This document shows, piece after piece, positions 26,354 through 32,869 of a stretch of DNA of 33,318 nt (its first letter is position 1; every line of letters begins with the position of its first letter). The notes below the pieces were generated by a model, which saw only the letters and a program-made list of their open reading frames with translations, did no database searches and was not told the DNA's origin. The DNA comes from Phycisphaeraceae bacterium (GTDB taxonomy: Bacteria; Planctomycetota; Phycisphaerae; Phycisphaerales; Phycisphaeraceae): contig JAJDCX010000067.1 in assembly GCA_029260615.1 (NCBI GenBank), positions 1 to 33,318 of the forward strand, in the 5' to 3' direction. Made by a program: the position numbers and the translations under genes.

Positions 26354-27232
26354 ATGCCAGCCCCATCCGAAACGATGGCCAATCTCGATCGCCCGGCACC
26401 TGCCCGGGCCAAGCGGCTGCTTAAACGCACGATGATCTACCTCCTAGGAATCTACCTGGTCTGGCTGCTGATCGGTTGCTCGATCCAGCGGTCGATCCTG
26501 TTCCCCCGGTCGCTGGTGGGCGGCCCCATCGCGGTGTTGGTGAGATCTGATACGGAGGTTTTCTATATCGAGTCACCCCAAGGCCCGGTGGAGGCCTGGT
26601 TCATCCTCGGTGACGGGGTGACCGCCCAGGCCCCTGGGCCCGTGGTTATTTTCGCACACGGCAACGGGGAGTTGATCGATCATTGGCCCGATGGGCTGCG
26701 CGGCTACAAGCGTTTGGGTATCAGTGTCCTGCTCCCGGAGTTCCGAGGCTACGGCCGATCGGCGGGCGACCCTAGCCAACGCGCCATCGCCCAAGACTTC
26801 GCGCAGTTCTACGATGATGTGATTAAGCGTCCCGAGGTTGATCCGTCGCGCGTCGTGTTGCACGGCCGATCCATCGGCGGGGGCGTCGCGGCACAACTCG
26901 CCGCCGACAGGCCCTCCGCCGCGCTGATCCTGCAATCATCCCCATCGAGCATCAAACGCATGGTCGCGCGATTCCTGCTCCCCTGGTTCCTGGTCCGCGA
27001 CCCGTTTGATTCTGTGCGCGTGGTGAGGGGTTACAAGCAACCCGTGTTGGTCATGCACGGCAAGGTAGACAAGACCGTCCCGCCAAGCCACGGGACACGT
27101 TTGGCCAAGGCTACGACGAACCCCGTGAGCAGGTTGATTTTCTATGATGTTGATCACAACACGCTGCCGCCAAGCGAGCCGTATTGGCGCGATATCAAGC
27201 AATTTCTAAAAGACGCCGGTGTCTTGAAGTGA
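26354..27232 (+). CDS. Membrane-tethered alpha/beta hydrolase, probable lipoprotein
   Basis: The 292-aa product is a BEM46/YfhR-type alpha/beta hydrolase (serine esterase or lipase) with a basic N-terminus, a hydrophobic stretch (28-41) and LIGC (C42), which reads as either a lipobox or a membrane anchor. The fold markers are VVIFAHGNGE (oxyanion loop), nucleophile S173 in HGRSIGG, acid D239 in HGKVDKTVP, and H268 in DVDHNTLP. The catalytic domain probably faces outward. A TATCAT box ends 7 nt before the ATG and no Shine-Dalgarno sequence is visible, so it fits the leaderless set. An alternative start eight residues in (MANLDR) would also keep the anchor. The substrate is unknown. Confidence 0.88.
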   Translation: MPAPSETMANLDRPAPARAKRLLKRTMIYLLGIYLVWLLIGCSIQRSILFPRSLVGGPIAVLVRSDTEVFYIESPQGPVEAWFILGDGVTAQAPGPVVIFAHGNGELIDHWPDGLRGYKRLGISVLLPEFRGYGRSAGDPSQRAIAQDFAQFYDDVIKRPEVDPSRVVLHGRSIGGGVAAQLAADRPSAALILQSSPSSIKRMVARFLLPWFLVRDPFDSVRVVRGYKQPVLVMHGKVDKTVPPSHGTRLAKATTNPVSRLIFYDVDHNTLPPSEPYWRDIKQFLKDAGVLK

Positions 27233-27243
27233 TGGAGGGATAG

Positions 27244-27271
27244 TTGCCTGTCATGGCTGACGTTCTACAAT
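27244..27271 (+). promoter_or_regulatory. Candidate tpx promoter
   Basis: TTGCCT (27244-27249) and TACAAT (27266-27271) are spaced by 16 nt, matching consensus at 4 of 6 and 5 of 6 positions. They lie about 90 nt before the tpx ATG at 27360, after the hydrolase stop codon. A hairpin begins five bases downstream. Confidence 0.5.
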
Positions 27272-27275
27272 GCCG

Positions 27276-27297
27276 GCCTGCCGCTGTAGAGGCAGGC
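27276..27297 (+). other. Hairpin in the tpx leader
   Basis: GCCTGCC and GGCAGGC (27276-27282 and 27291-27297) form a perfect 7-bp stem with an 8-nt loop, at the very 5' end of the predicted tpx message. It could stabilise the transcript or end transcription from the upstream gene, although it lacks a long U-run. Confidence 0.45.
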
Positions 27298-27359
27298 TTG
27301 ATCTGTTGTTATTAAACCAACCTCCTCGCTTGGATGTCAGCGAAAAAAGGATACTTACC

Positions 27360-27872
27360 ATGACCGAACGTGCCGCCGCGATCACCCTCAAAGGCAACCC
27401 CATGACCCTCATCGGCGGCGAGTTGAAGGCCGGCGATAAGGCTCCCGAATTCACGCTCAAGGCCAACGACATGTCCGACAAGACACTGGCAGATTTTGCT
27501 GGGAAGGTGAAGATCATCTCGGTCGTCCCGTCTTTGGATACCCCGGTCTGTGACACGCAGACGCGCAAGTTCAACGAGGATGCCGGCAGCCTCGACGGCG
27601 TGGTTGTTCTGACTGTCAGCGTCGATCTACCCATGGCCCAGAAGCGCTGGTGCGGTGCCGCTGGCGTTGAAAACGTCGTCTGCCTATCAGACTTTAAAGA
27701 CCACAGCTTCGGCAAAGCCTACGGCGTCCGTATCAAGGAGGTCGGCCTGCTGGCACGACAGGTCATGGTCGTCGATAAAGACGACACCATTCAGTACGTC
27801 GAGCTGGTCCCCGAAGTCGCGCAAGAACCCAACTATGACGCGGCGCTGACGGCGGTGAAGGGGTTGGTGTGA
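27360..27872 (+). CDS. tpx: Thiol peroxidase Tpx
   Basis: Tpx is an atypical 2-Cys peroxiredoxin that reduces hydroperoxides with thioredoxin. The 170-aa product has the peroxidatic cysteine C64 in PSLDTPVCDTQTR and the resolving cysteine C98 in RWCGAAG, a spacing of 34 as in E. coli Tpx (C61/C95). The opening (ITLKGNPMTLIGGELKAGDKAP) is typical. ATG 27360 is preceded by AAGGA about 9 nt upstream; the reading frame extends further upstream but without family resemblance. It follows a promoter candidate and a leader hairpin. The pairing of a thiol peroxidase with a TlpA-like protein elsewhere in the window is probably incidental. Confidence 0.97.
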   Translation: MTERAAAITLKGNPMTLIGGELKAGDKAPEFTLKANDMSDKTLADFAGKVKIISVVPSLDTPVCDTQTRKFNEDAGSLDGVVVLTVSVDLPMAQKRWCGAAGVENVVCLSDFKDHSFGKAYGVRIKEVGLLARQVMVVDKDDTIQYVELVPEVAQEPNYDAALTAVKGLV

Positions 27873-27875
27873 ATG

Positions 27876-27948
27876 ATCACGGTGTAAGCAACGAGGCTGA
27901 ATAACCCCGTGATTCACAAGATGGCTGCGTAGGTCTTTAGAAGACTAC
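27876..27948. terminator. Possible terminator structures between convergent tpx and lipoprotein
   Basis: ATCACGG (27876-27882) and CCGTGAT (27907-27913) can pair across 24 nt. A second hairpin, GTAGGTCTT/AAGACTAC (27929-27948), has one bulge and runs into the end of the lipoprotein gene. Neither has a strong U-tract, so terminator function is plausible but weak. Confidence 0.35.
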
Positions 27949-28431
27949 CGGGGCTGAATCACCCACCTTGAATTGAAATTCGCTGTAGTACATGCGGGGG
28001 GCATGGTTATCAGAAAGTTTCTGGTCCCAGGCATGGCGAAGCCAATAGGTCACGTCCAGGTGTGTCTCTTTATCATCCGATACGGCAAATGGGAATATCC
28101 ACTGTTCGTTTGTAATTCCGTCGTCAATCATTAGCTCATAGTCGCCGGGCGGCAGGTCGAATGAGAAAAGATAGTAGCCGTGCGGGTCGAACTCGATCTC
28201 TCCGCCCCCATCCCAACCGCTATATTCTTCTTTTGGGGCTTTGATCTCAAAATCGATTGAAACAAAATGCAGTAAACCTTGATTTGAAATGTGTACAAAT
28301 ACATTGCCGCCGTTGTTGACGTTACCCGAGGCGCGAATATTCCTGCTAACGAAATGATTGTGCCGGGTAGAGCATCCTAAGCCGCCTGCGATCACAGCCA
28401 TGCCAAGTAGTAGGGGGAGAAGATGTTTCAT
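27937..28431 (-). CDS. Lipoprotein of unknown function
   Basis: The 164-aa product has a lipoprotein-type signal (MKHLLPLLLGMAVIAGG) with a candidate lipidated cysteine C20 in GLGC; the -3 position is glycine, so the lipobox is imperfect. The mature part is beta-rich, with LLHFVSIDFEI, YYLFSFDLPPGDYELMIDDG and FPFAVSDDKETHLDVTYWL. The LPPGDYELMI pattern resembles immunoglobulin- or carboxypeptidase-regulatory-like beta-sandwiches. I do not recognise a specific family. Composition is slightly more AT-rich than the neighbours. It starts just after the truncated nucleotidyltransferase remnant, on the same strand. Confidence 0.68.
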   Translation of the reverse strand: MKHLLPLLLGMAVIAGGLGCSTRHNHFVSRNIRASGNVNNGGNVFVHISNQGLLHFVSIDFEIKAPKEEYSGWDGGGEIEFDPHGYYLFSFDLPPGDYELMIDDGITNEQWIFPFAVSDDKETHLDVTYWLRHAWDQKLSDNHAPRMYYSEFQFKVGDSAPVVF

Positions 28432-28456
28432 GGCGGCTTATGTCCCTCTGTGCGCG

Positions 28457-28561
28457 TCACATGTCGGCAGCGTACCCACCGACCAGCAGGTACCGGACGT
28501 TATGGGCGTTCAGTGAAGCTAAAAACTTTCTGAATTCGTGCGTTAAGGGCGTCGGGTCCAT
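28457..28561 (-). pseudogene. Truncated nucleotidyltransferase remnant
   Basis: This 34-codon frame reads LTHEFRKFLASLNAHNVRYLLVGGYAADM and then stops. The sequence matches the conserved opening of nucleotidyltransferase-fold proteins (the MNT/AbiEii-related and DUF6036-type group), in which FxxFLxxLNxHxVRYLLVGGYA leads into the catalytic Asp motifs. Here those motifs and over a hundred residues are missing, and an unrelated lipoprotein gene starts 26 nt beyond the stop codon. It overlaps the 69-aa gene by 62 nt in another frame, the usual arrangement of such pairs. It is very probably the 5' stump of a deleted gene. The exact start is uncertain. Confidence 0.7.
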
Positions 28562-28709
28562 GCCACATCTGCCGGAGGTGTTCGACGCAGGCGATACGCT
28601 GCGCGGGGGTGAGGTGTTGGTAATGCTCGTACTCTTTGCGCTGCCGCTCCTCGTTGGCATCCAGGAACCGGGTCGCGGTCTTGTCGAGCTTGAAAGGGTC
28701 GTTACCCAT
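28500..28709 (-). CDS. Small protein, partner of a lost nucleotidyltransferase
   Basis: The 69-aa product is charged and helical (FKLDKTATRFLDANEERQR, then LTPAQRIACVEHLRQMWHG and DALNARIQKVF). Its pattern resembles small proteins encoded directly before nucleotidyltransferase-fold genes in environmental bacteria, and such a gene's first 34 codons follow in overlapping frame. It may be an antitoxin- or partner-type protein, but no DNA-binding motif is visible. A perfect TATAAT ends 6 nt before the ATG and no Shine-Dalgarno sequence is seen, so it may be expressed from a leaderless message. The gene looks intact although its partner is broken. Confidence 0.68.
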   Translation of the reverse strand: MGNDPFKLDKTATRFLDANEERQRKEYEHYQHLTPAQRIACVEHLRQMWHGPDALNARIQKVFSFTERP

Positions 28710-28715
28710 GTTGAG

Positions 28716-28721
28716 ATTATA
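28716..28721 (-). promoter_or_regulatory. TATAAT box immediately upstream of the 69-aa gene
   Basis: A perfect -10 consensus on the minus strand ends 6 nt before the ATG at 28709. No convincing -35 lies 16-18 nt upstream (GGGCTA is found there). With this spacing the transcript would start at the start codon. Confidence 0.45.
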
Positions 28722-28737
28722 CCGTGCACCGTGGGTT

Positions 28738-29775
28738 TTAGCCCAGCACCTTCGCGGCCGCGTCGTTATACACCGCCTTCAATGTTTCGCCTTGAATCCC
28801 CGCGCCTCGGAGCTCGGCGGTGGACTTTTCATCCAGTGACGGGTCGACCATATTCAGGTCCGGGTCGACGATCGGGCTTTGGCCGGCGTAGCTTGTTTCG
28901 ATGAGGGTGCGCAGGGACCAGTAGCGGCTGGCGTAGAGGTCGAAGTCGAGGTTGCTGTTGTTGGCGACGATGTCGGTGCCGAAGAGGACTCGGCCGGGGT
29001 TATGCTCGCAGAAGGCGCGGAAGCGGTTTGGGTGTTTGCTTAGCTCGCGGACCTGCCACTTGGCGGCGCTGGTGTCCAGCACATAGTTGGGGTGGCGGTC
29101 GAGTATGCCCTGCACGAAGTCGAGGTCCTCGGGCGACCCGCCCATGTGCGCACCGATCCAGGTCACGTCGTGGTACTCATCCAGCAGGTCTTCCAGCGGT
29201 TTGAATTGCTCGGCCTTGGTGCCGTACTTTTGGGTGTCGGTGTACTTGGTGGCGAACCAGGTGTCGGGGTCGCCGATGTGGGTCATGAACATGCGGTAGC
29301 CCAGGTCGTAGGCGAGCTTGATGCTTTCCTTGCGGGTGGGCGAGTCCATGTGGAAGGCTTCGTTGTGCAGGTCACGGCCACGCGGGGCGGCCCAGAACTT
29401 GATGATCCGGCAACCCTTGCGGCGGAACTTTTCCATGCGAACCAGCCAGTCGGTGGTGAACGTCCCGGGCTCTTGGGCGGCTTCGTAGTTAGGCACGGCG
29501 ATGAACTCGATCCGGTCGCTGCCCTTGCGGTTGTGATCTCCCATTGCTTGGGTGACGGCGTCGAGGTTTTCGAGCTTGGTCATCGAGACGGTTTTGACGA
29601 TGCCAAAGAGGTCAGCGATTTGAGAGTACAGCCGTGCTGCGTCGGGCGTGCCGATGTGGGTATGGATGTCGATGATCGGGCCGGTGTAGGCTAAGCGCTT
29701 GGCCTCGGCTTTATAGTCCAGGCCCAGGCGGTTGGCGTCGTTGATCGGTTTTTGGTTCAGCGTGGTGGGTGTCAT
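28738..29775 (-). CDS. Amidohydrolase-family (PF04909-type) metal-dependent hydrolase
   Basis: The 345-aa product is a TIM-barrel amidohydrolase of the Amidohydro-rel / PF04909 type. The metal-binding HxH motif is IDIHTHIG (H38, H40). Further candidate ligands are MTHIGDP and WIGAHMGG in later strands, and RVLFGTDIVAN carries the late aspartate. Members include decarboxylases of aromatic acids and lactonases, and the substrate here cannot be chosen. It stands on the minus strand, divergent from the Cof-type HAD gene, and ends 29 nt before the 69-aa gene's ATG. The start is the ATG at 29775, with no strong ribosome-binding site. Confidence 0.88.
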   Translation of the reverse strand: MTPTTLNQKPINDANRLGLDYKAEAKRLAYTGPIIDIHTHIGTPDAARLYSQIADLFGIVKTVSMTKLENLDAVTQAMGDHNRKGSDRIEFIAVPNYEAAQEPGTFTTDWLVRMEKFRRKGCRIIKFWAAPRGRDLHNEAFHMDSPTRKESIKLAYDLGYRMFMTHIGDPDTWFATKYTDTQKYGTKAEQFKPLEDLLDEYHDVTWIGAHMGGSPEDLDFVQGILDRHPNYVLDTSAAKWQVRELSKHPNRFRAFCEHNPGRVLFGTDIVANNSNLDFDLYASRYWSLRTLIETSYAGQSPIVDPDLNMVDPSLDEKSTAELRGAGIQGETLKAVYNDAAAKVLG

Positions 29776-29878
29776 GGTGTGGGGGCTATCCGGGGGCTGA
29801 CAGGTGTCGGTGTCGGTGGGGAGGCTTTGGGGCTATTCTAGGCGGCGATTCACGGAAGGCGAGCGCGAGATTATTTCT

Positions 29879-30748
29879 ATGACCCCCCCCAAGCCCGATG
29901 AGCCTATTCCCGCCAGTTCCCCGGCCCCCCCCGGCTCCCCCGGTTCCATCAAGCTGGTAGCGATCGACCTGGATGGCACGTTGCTGCGGTCCAACAAGCG
30001 TCTGAGTTCTGCTAACGCCAAAGCCATCGCCGAGGTGACCAACCGGGGCGTCCACGTTGTCCTCGCGTCCGCCAGGCCGCCACGGAGCGTGCGGGATATC
30101 TACCACCGGTTGGCGCTGGACACGTTGCAGGTCAATTACAACGGGGCTCTGGTCCACGACATGCCGCGCGGCAAGCACGTCTTCCACCAGCCGATGTCGG
30201 TGAAGCTTGCAAAAAAAATCGTCAAGTTTGCTCGCAAGATGGACCCGGATGTGGTCGTCAGCGTGGAGGTGTTGGATAAGTGGTACACCGACCATGTGGA
30301 TGACACGCTGCCGACCGAGACGAGCAAGTATTTTAACCCGGACTTTGTTGGGCCATTGGATGCGTTCCTGACGGTCCCGGTGACCAAGCTGATGCTGCTG
30401 GCCCCGCCTGAAAAACTTCGGCCGATCCACGAGGGCGTGCGCACGAAGTTTGGCAAGGAGATCGCGATCCTTATCTGCGACGACTACCTGATCCAACTGG
30501 TGCATAAGCAGGTCGATAAGGCCAACGCGCTAAAGCTCGTTGCTGAGGAATACGGCATCCCTCGCGAGCAGGTGATGGCGATCGGGGATGCGGACAACGA
30601 TCTGGGGATGGTCCGCTGGGCCGGGCTGGGCGTGGCGATGGAGAACGGCTGGGACCGGCTTAAGGAAATCGCTGACGTGATCGCACCGGCCAACGACGAC
30701 GACGGGGTGGCGGTGGTGTTGAAGAAATATGTGCTGGATCGTGAATAG
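29879..30748 (+). CDS. Cof-type HAD-IIB phosphatase
   Basis: The 289-aa product is a Cof/YbiV-type HAD phosphatase acting on small sugar phosphates or nucleotides. It has the nucleophile motif VAIDLDGTLL (D30, D32), threonine/serine motif II VVLASARPP, and the large C2B cap. The late block KANALKLVAEEYGIPREQVMAIGDADND carries motif III lysine and motif IV acids. The N-terminus is Pro-rich for ~23 residues. I chose ATG 29879; the frame extends upstream to 29804 without homology. A run of eight C bases follows the start codon at once, and slippage there would shift the frame at codon three. Substrate not assignable. Confidence 0.9.
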   Translation: MTPPKPDEPIPASSPAPPGSPGSIKLVAIDLDGTLLRSNKRLSSANAKAIAEVTNRGVHVVLASARPPRSVRDIYHRLALDTLQVNYNGALVHDMPRGKHVFHQPMSVKLAKKIVKFARKMDPDVVVSVEVLDKWYTDHVDDTLPTETSKYFNPDFVGPLDAFLTVPVTKLMLLAPPEKLRPIHEGVRTKFGKEIAILICDDYLIQLVHKQVDKANALKLVAEEYGIPREQVMAIGDADNDLGMVRWAGLGVAMENGWDRLKEIADVIAPANDDDGVAVVLKKYVLDRE

Positions 30749-30779
30749 GCCCTGATACTAAGAACATCTAAAAGAACCG

Positions 30780-30871
30780 GAATTCACCGCAGAGATCGCC
30801 GAGAGCGCGGAGAAGAATGCCGGATTTTCAACTCGATCACTGACTTCCTCTGCGTTCTCTGCGGTGAATTC
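30780..30871. repeat. Inverted repeat, TTCACCGCAGAGA family
   Basis: GAATTCACCGCAGAGA (30780-30795) and its perfect 16-bp complement (30856-30871) flank about 60 nt containing GAGAGCGCGGAG and TTCCTCTGCGTT, which extend the match imperfectly. It occupies much of the 241-nt space between the HAD gene and argC. No coding function is supported. The motif reads like a widespread intergenic repeat word. Confidence 0.75.
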
Positions 30872-30952
30872 TTCTTTCTGCTCCGAATCTGCGCCATCTA
30901 TGTAATCTGCGGATACCCTCCGCTTGTCTTTCTCCCCGTCCCGCCAATCAAT

Positions 30953-30981
30953 TTGATCTGAATACCCTACCGGGTCACAAT
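30953..30981 (+). promoter_or_regulatory. Candidate argC promoter (leaderless)
   Basis: TTGATC (30953-30958) and CACAAT (30976-30981) are spaced by 17 nt, and the argC ATG follows after 8 nt with no Shine-Dalgarno sequence. The boxes match consensus at four of six positions each. The spacing predicts a transcript with little or no leader. Confidence 0.45.
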
Positions 30982-30989
30982 GTCGCGTT

Positions 30990-32030
30990 ATGTCTATACG
31001 AGCCGCTATCGTCGGGCCGACCGGGTACACAGGGTTTCACCTGATCGATATCCTGCTGCGCCACCCGTCCGTTGAATTGACCTATTTGGCGAGCCATCGA
31101 GACGAGTTGCCTGATATCCGTGAGGCGTTCCCGGCGTTGCTTGGGCGGGTGGACGATGAGGTGGCGTTTTGTCGGCCGATCGACCCGGGTGTGATCGCCG
31201 AGGAGGCGGACGTGGTGTTTTTGGCGTTGCCGCACCGGGCGGCGATGAGTTATGCGCCGAAGCTTTTGGATGCGGGGTTGCGGGTGATCGACCTGTCGGC
31301 GGACTACCGGCTGGCTGATCCGTCACTTTATGAGCGGGTCTACGAGCAGCCGCACGTGGACACCGACAATCTGGATGAAGCGGTCTACGGCCTGCCGGAA
31401 TTAAATAGAGACCAACTCCCCGGTGCGATGCTGGTCGCCAACCCCGGGTGCTATCCCACGGCCGCGGCGCTGGGGGTTGCGCCGCTGCTGTCGCACAGCC
31501 TGGTCAAGCACGAGCCGATCATCATCAACGCTGCCAGCGGCACGACCGGCGCGGGGAAGAAGCCCAGCGAGATGCTGCACTTCCCAAACCATAATGAGTC
31601 GTACCTGCCGTATGGCGTGATCGGCGGGCACCGGCACCAGCCGGAGATCGAGCAGACGCTTTCGCTGGTTGCGGGCAAGCCGATCCACTCGCTTTTTGTG
31701 CCGCACCTGCTGCCGATCGATCGGGGGATATTGGAGACGATTTACTTAGAGCCGATGGACCCGGATGTGACCGAGGACGAGTTGTTCGAGGCTTACGAGG
31801 ATGCGTATGCCGACGAGCCTTTTGTGCGGGTGCGCGAGAGCCTGCCGAACGTCAAGCATGTGGTGGGGACGAACTATTGCGATGTCACGGTGAGGCTGAC
31901 CCGGCAGGGCGGCCGGCCGACGGTCGTGGTGTTCAGCGTGATCGACAACATGATTAAGGGCGCATCTGGGCAGGCGGTCCAGAACATGAACGCGGTGTTT
32001 GGTTTGGATGAGGTGACGGGGTTGGTGTGA
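30990..32030 (+). CDS. argC: N-acetyl-gamma-glutamyl-phosphate reductase
   Basis: ArgC reduces N-acetylglutamyl phosphate to the semialdehyde with NADPH, the third step of arginine synthesis. The 346-aa product has the NADP-binding GPTGYTG at residues 9-15, the catalytic cysteine C154 in NPGCYPT, the following INAASGTTGAGK loop, the GGHRHQPEIEQ segment with the catalytic histidine, and the C-terminal NMIKGASGQAVQNMN. It matches the ~345-aa long form of the family. argJ, argB, argD and the rest are not in the window. A promoter candidate lies at the start codon. The downstream neighbour is an AT-rich orphan gene bracketed by an inverted repeat. Confidence 0.97.
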   Translation: MSIRAAIVGPTGYTGFHLIDILLRHPSVELTYLASHRDELPDIREAFPALLGRVDDEVAFCRPIDPGVIAEEADVVFLALPHRAAMSYAPKLLDAGLRVIDLSADYRLADPSLYERVYEQPHVDTDNLDEAVYGLPELNRDQLPGAMLVANPGCYPTAAALGVAPLLSHSLVKHEPIIINAASGTTGAGKKPSEMLHFPNHNESYLPYGVIGGHRHQPEIEQTLSLVAGKPIHSLFVPHLLPIDRGILETIYLEPMDPDVTEDELFEAYEDAYADEPFVRVRESLPNVKHVVGTNYCDVTVRLTRQGGRPTVVVFSVIDNMIKGASGQAVQNMNAVFGLDEVTGLV

Positions 32031-32047
32031 ATTGTACCCCAACAACT

Positions 32048-32774
32048 GTATCCGACACCGTTTTTTACTCGACCGATACGCTTGATAAGCTGTGAAGGGT
32101 TACAGAAAGATAACTGTCATGCCAAGCATCAATCGCGAACCATACTTAGCTGTCTTTGAACTTCTTCGTGGATCGTCTGACAAGAAGTACATTATGGATG
32201 CGTGCCGGCGGTTATTCGTTCATTCAGATACGTACGTCATTGGCAAACATGTCAAGGTGTTTTCTCCAAGAGAAGTAGAATTGATGGCGAATATGATATT
32301 CGAATTTTGCACCGATTGGTCCAAGGATGTACCGTTTCGAGAAGTGGAATTCGATGTTGGCAGTAAGTTCATGGGTGACCGTGTAGCATATTATGGTGAT
32401 TACGCGAGTTATGATTCTGACGATCTAGTATATGTATCCCGCATACATACAGAAATTTATACGGCAACAAAACCATTCACGATCGATGAGATTGAAGAAT
32501 ATCTCGTTGCGTTATGGTATCGATATAGGACATGCGATCATATTGAAGAGTTCTTTTCATTCGCCCCGGTGTGTAAATGCGTTGAAGCGTATTCGATGCT
32601 AGATGACAGCACTGGGCACATGAAGGTGCCCGTTGAATTGTTTGCCTTACGTGTTCTGAACTCGTTTAGAGGTCTTGACCGCGTATCTTCGAATACTGGC
32701 TGAGTGCGCGATGTACAAATAGATTGTCATGCGAAAAATATGACCCCCCTGGAGGAAGAAACGGTGTCGGATAC
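32048..32774. repeat. 14-bp inverted repeat bracketing the AT-rich orphan gene
   Basis: GTATCCGACACCGT (32048-32061) and ACGGTGTCGGATAC (32761-32774) are perfect complements, 727 nt apart end to end, with the gene 32119-32703 between them. The word resembles the TGTCGGGTATC pair at 12348/12476. No transposase is present. It may be coincidental use of a dispersed repeat or the ends of a small mobile unit. Confidence 0.55.
32119..32703 (+). CDS. AT-rich orphan protein, probably acquired
   Basis: The 194-aa product (MPSINREPYLAVFELLRGSS) is mixed helical and sheet, with many Tyr, Phe and Asp residues (RVAYYGDYASYDSDDLVY) and several cysteines (CKCVEAY). I recognise no family, signal peptide or membrane segment. 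The gene is clearly different in composition: two 60-nt lines counted by hand have 35% and 48% GC, against 65% for a line of argC beside it, and its codons end freely in A or T. This points to horizontal acquisition. The start may be ATG 32119 or GTG 32092; neither has a clear Shine-Dalgarno sequence. It is flanked by a 14-bp inverted repeat. Confidence 0.68.
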   Translation: MPSINREPYLAVFELLRGSSDKKYIMDACRRLFVHSDTYVIGKHVKVFSPREVELMANMIFEFCTDWSKDVPFREVEFDVGSKFMGDRVAYYGDYASYDSDDLVYVSRIHTEIYTATKPFTIDEIEEYLVALWYRYRTCDHIEEFFSFAPVCKCVEAYSMLDDSTGHMKVPVELFALRVLNSFRGLDRVSSNTG

Positions 32775-32844
32775 CGGAACTTCGGAGCTAATTGAATCCG
32801 TGTTTCCGCGCATCATCACCACGACCGTTGTTGCAACGACGTGA
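32740..32844 (+). CDS. Candidate microprotein with strong internal Shine-Dalgarno site
   Basis: ATG 32740 opens a 34-codon frame whose inner GTG at 32764 is preceded by GGAGGAAG (32751-32758), an ideal Shine-Dalgarno sequence 8 nt away; starting there the product is 26 aa (MSDTGTSELIESVFPRII, then Thr/Val-rich). No homologue comes to mind. The frame contains the right arm of the inverted repeat around the AT-rich gene. It may be a small protein, or the 5' end of a gene that has been disrupted. Evidence is limited to the ribosome-binding site. Confidence 0.3.
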   Translation: MTPLEEETVSDTGTSELIESVFPRIITTTVVATT

Positions 32845-32869
32845 ACACACCAAATCGGCAGGTGTTGAT

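Noticed and set aside
28440..28904. 154-aa plus-strand frame over the 69-aa gene and the amidohydrolase end
   Set aside because: It runs antisense to three better supported features and has no start signal.
30758..31030. 90-aa minus-strand frame upstream of argC
   Set aside because: It reads through the TTCACCGCAGAGA inverted repeat and the argC promoter region; not protein-like.
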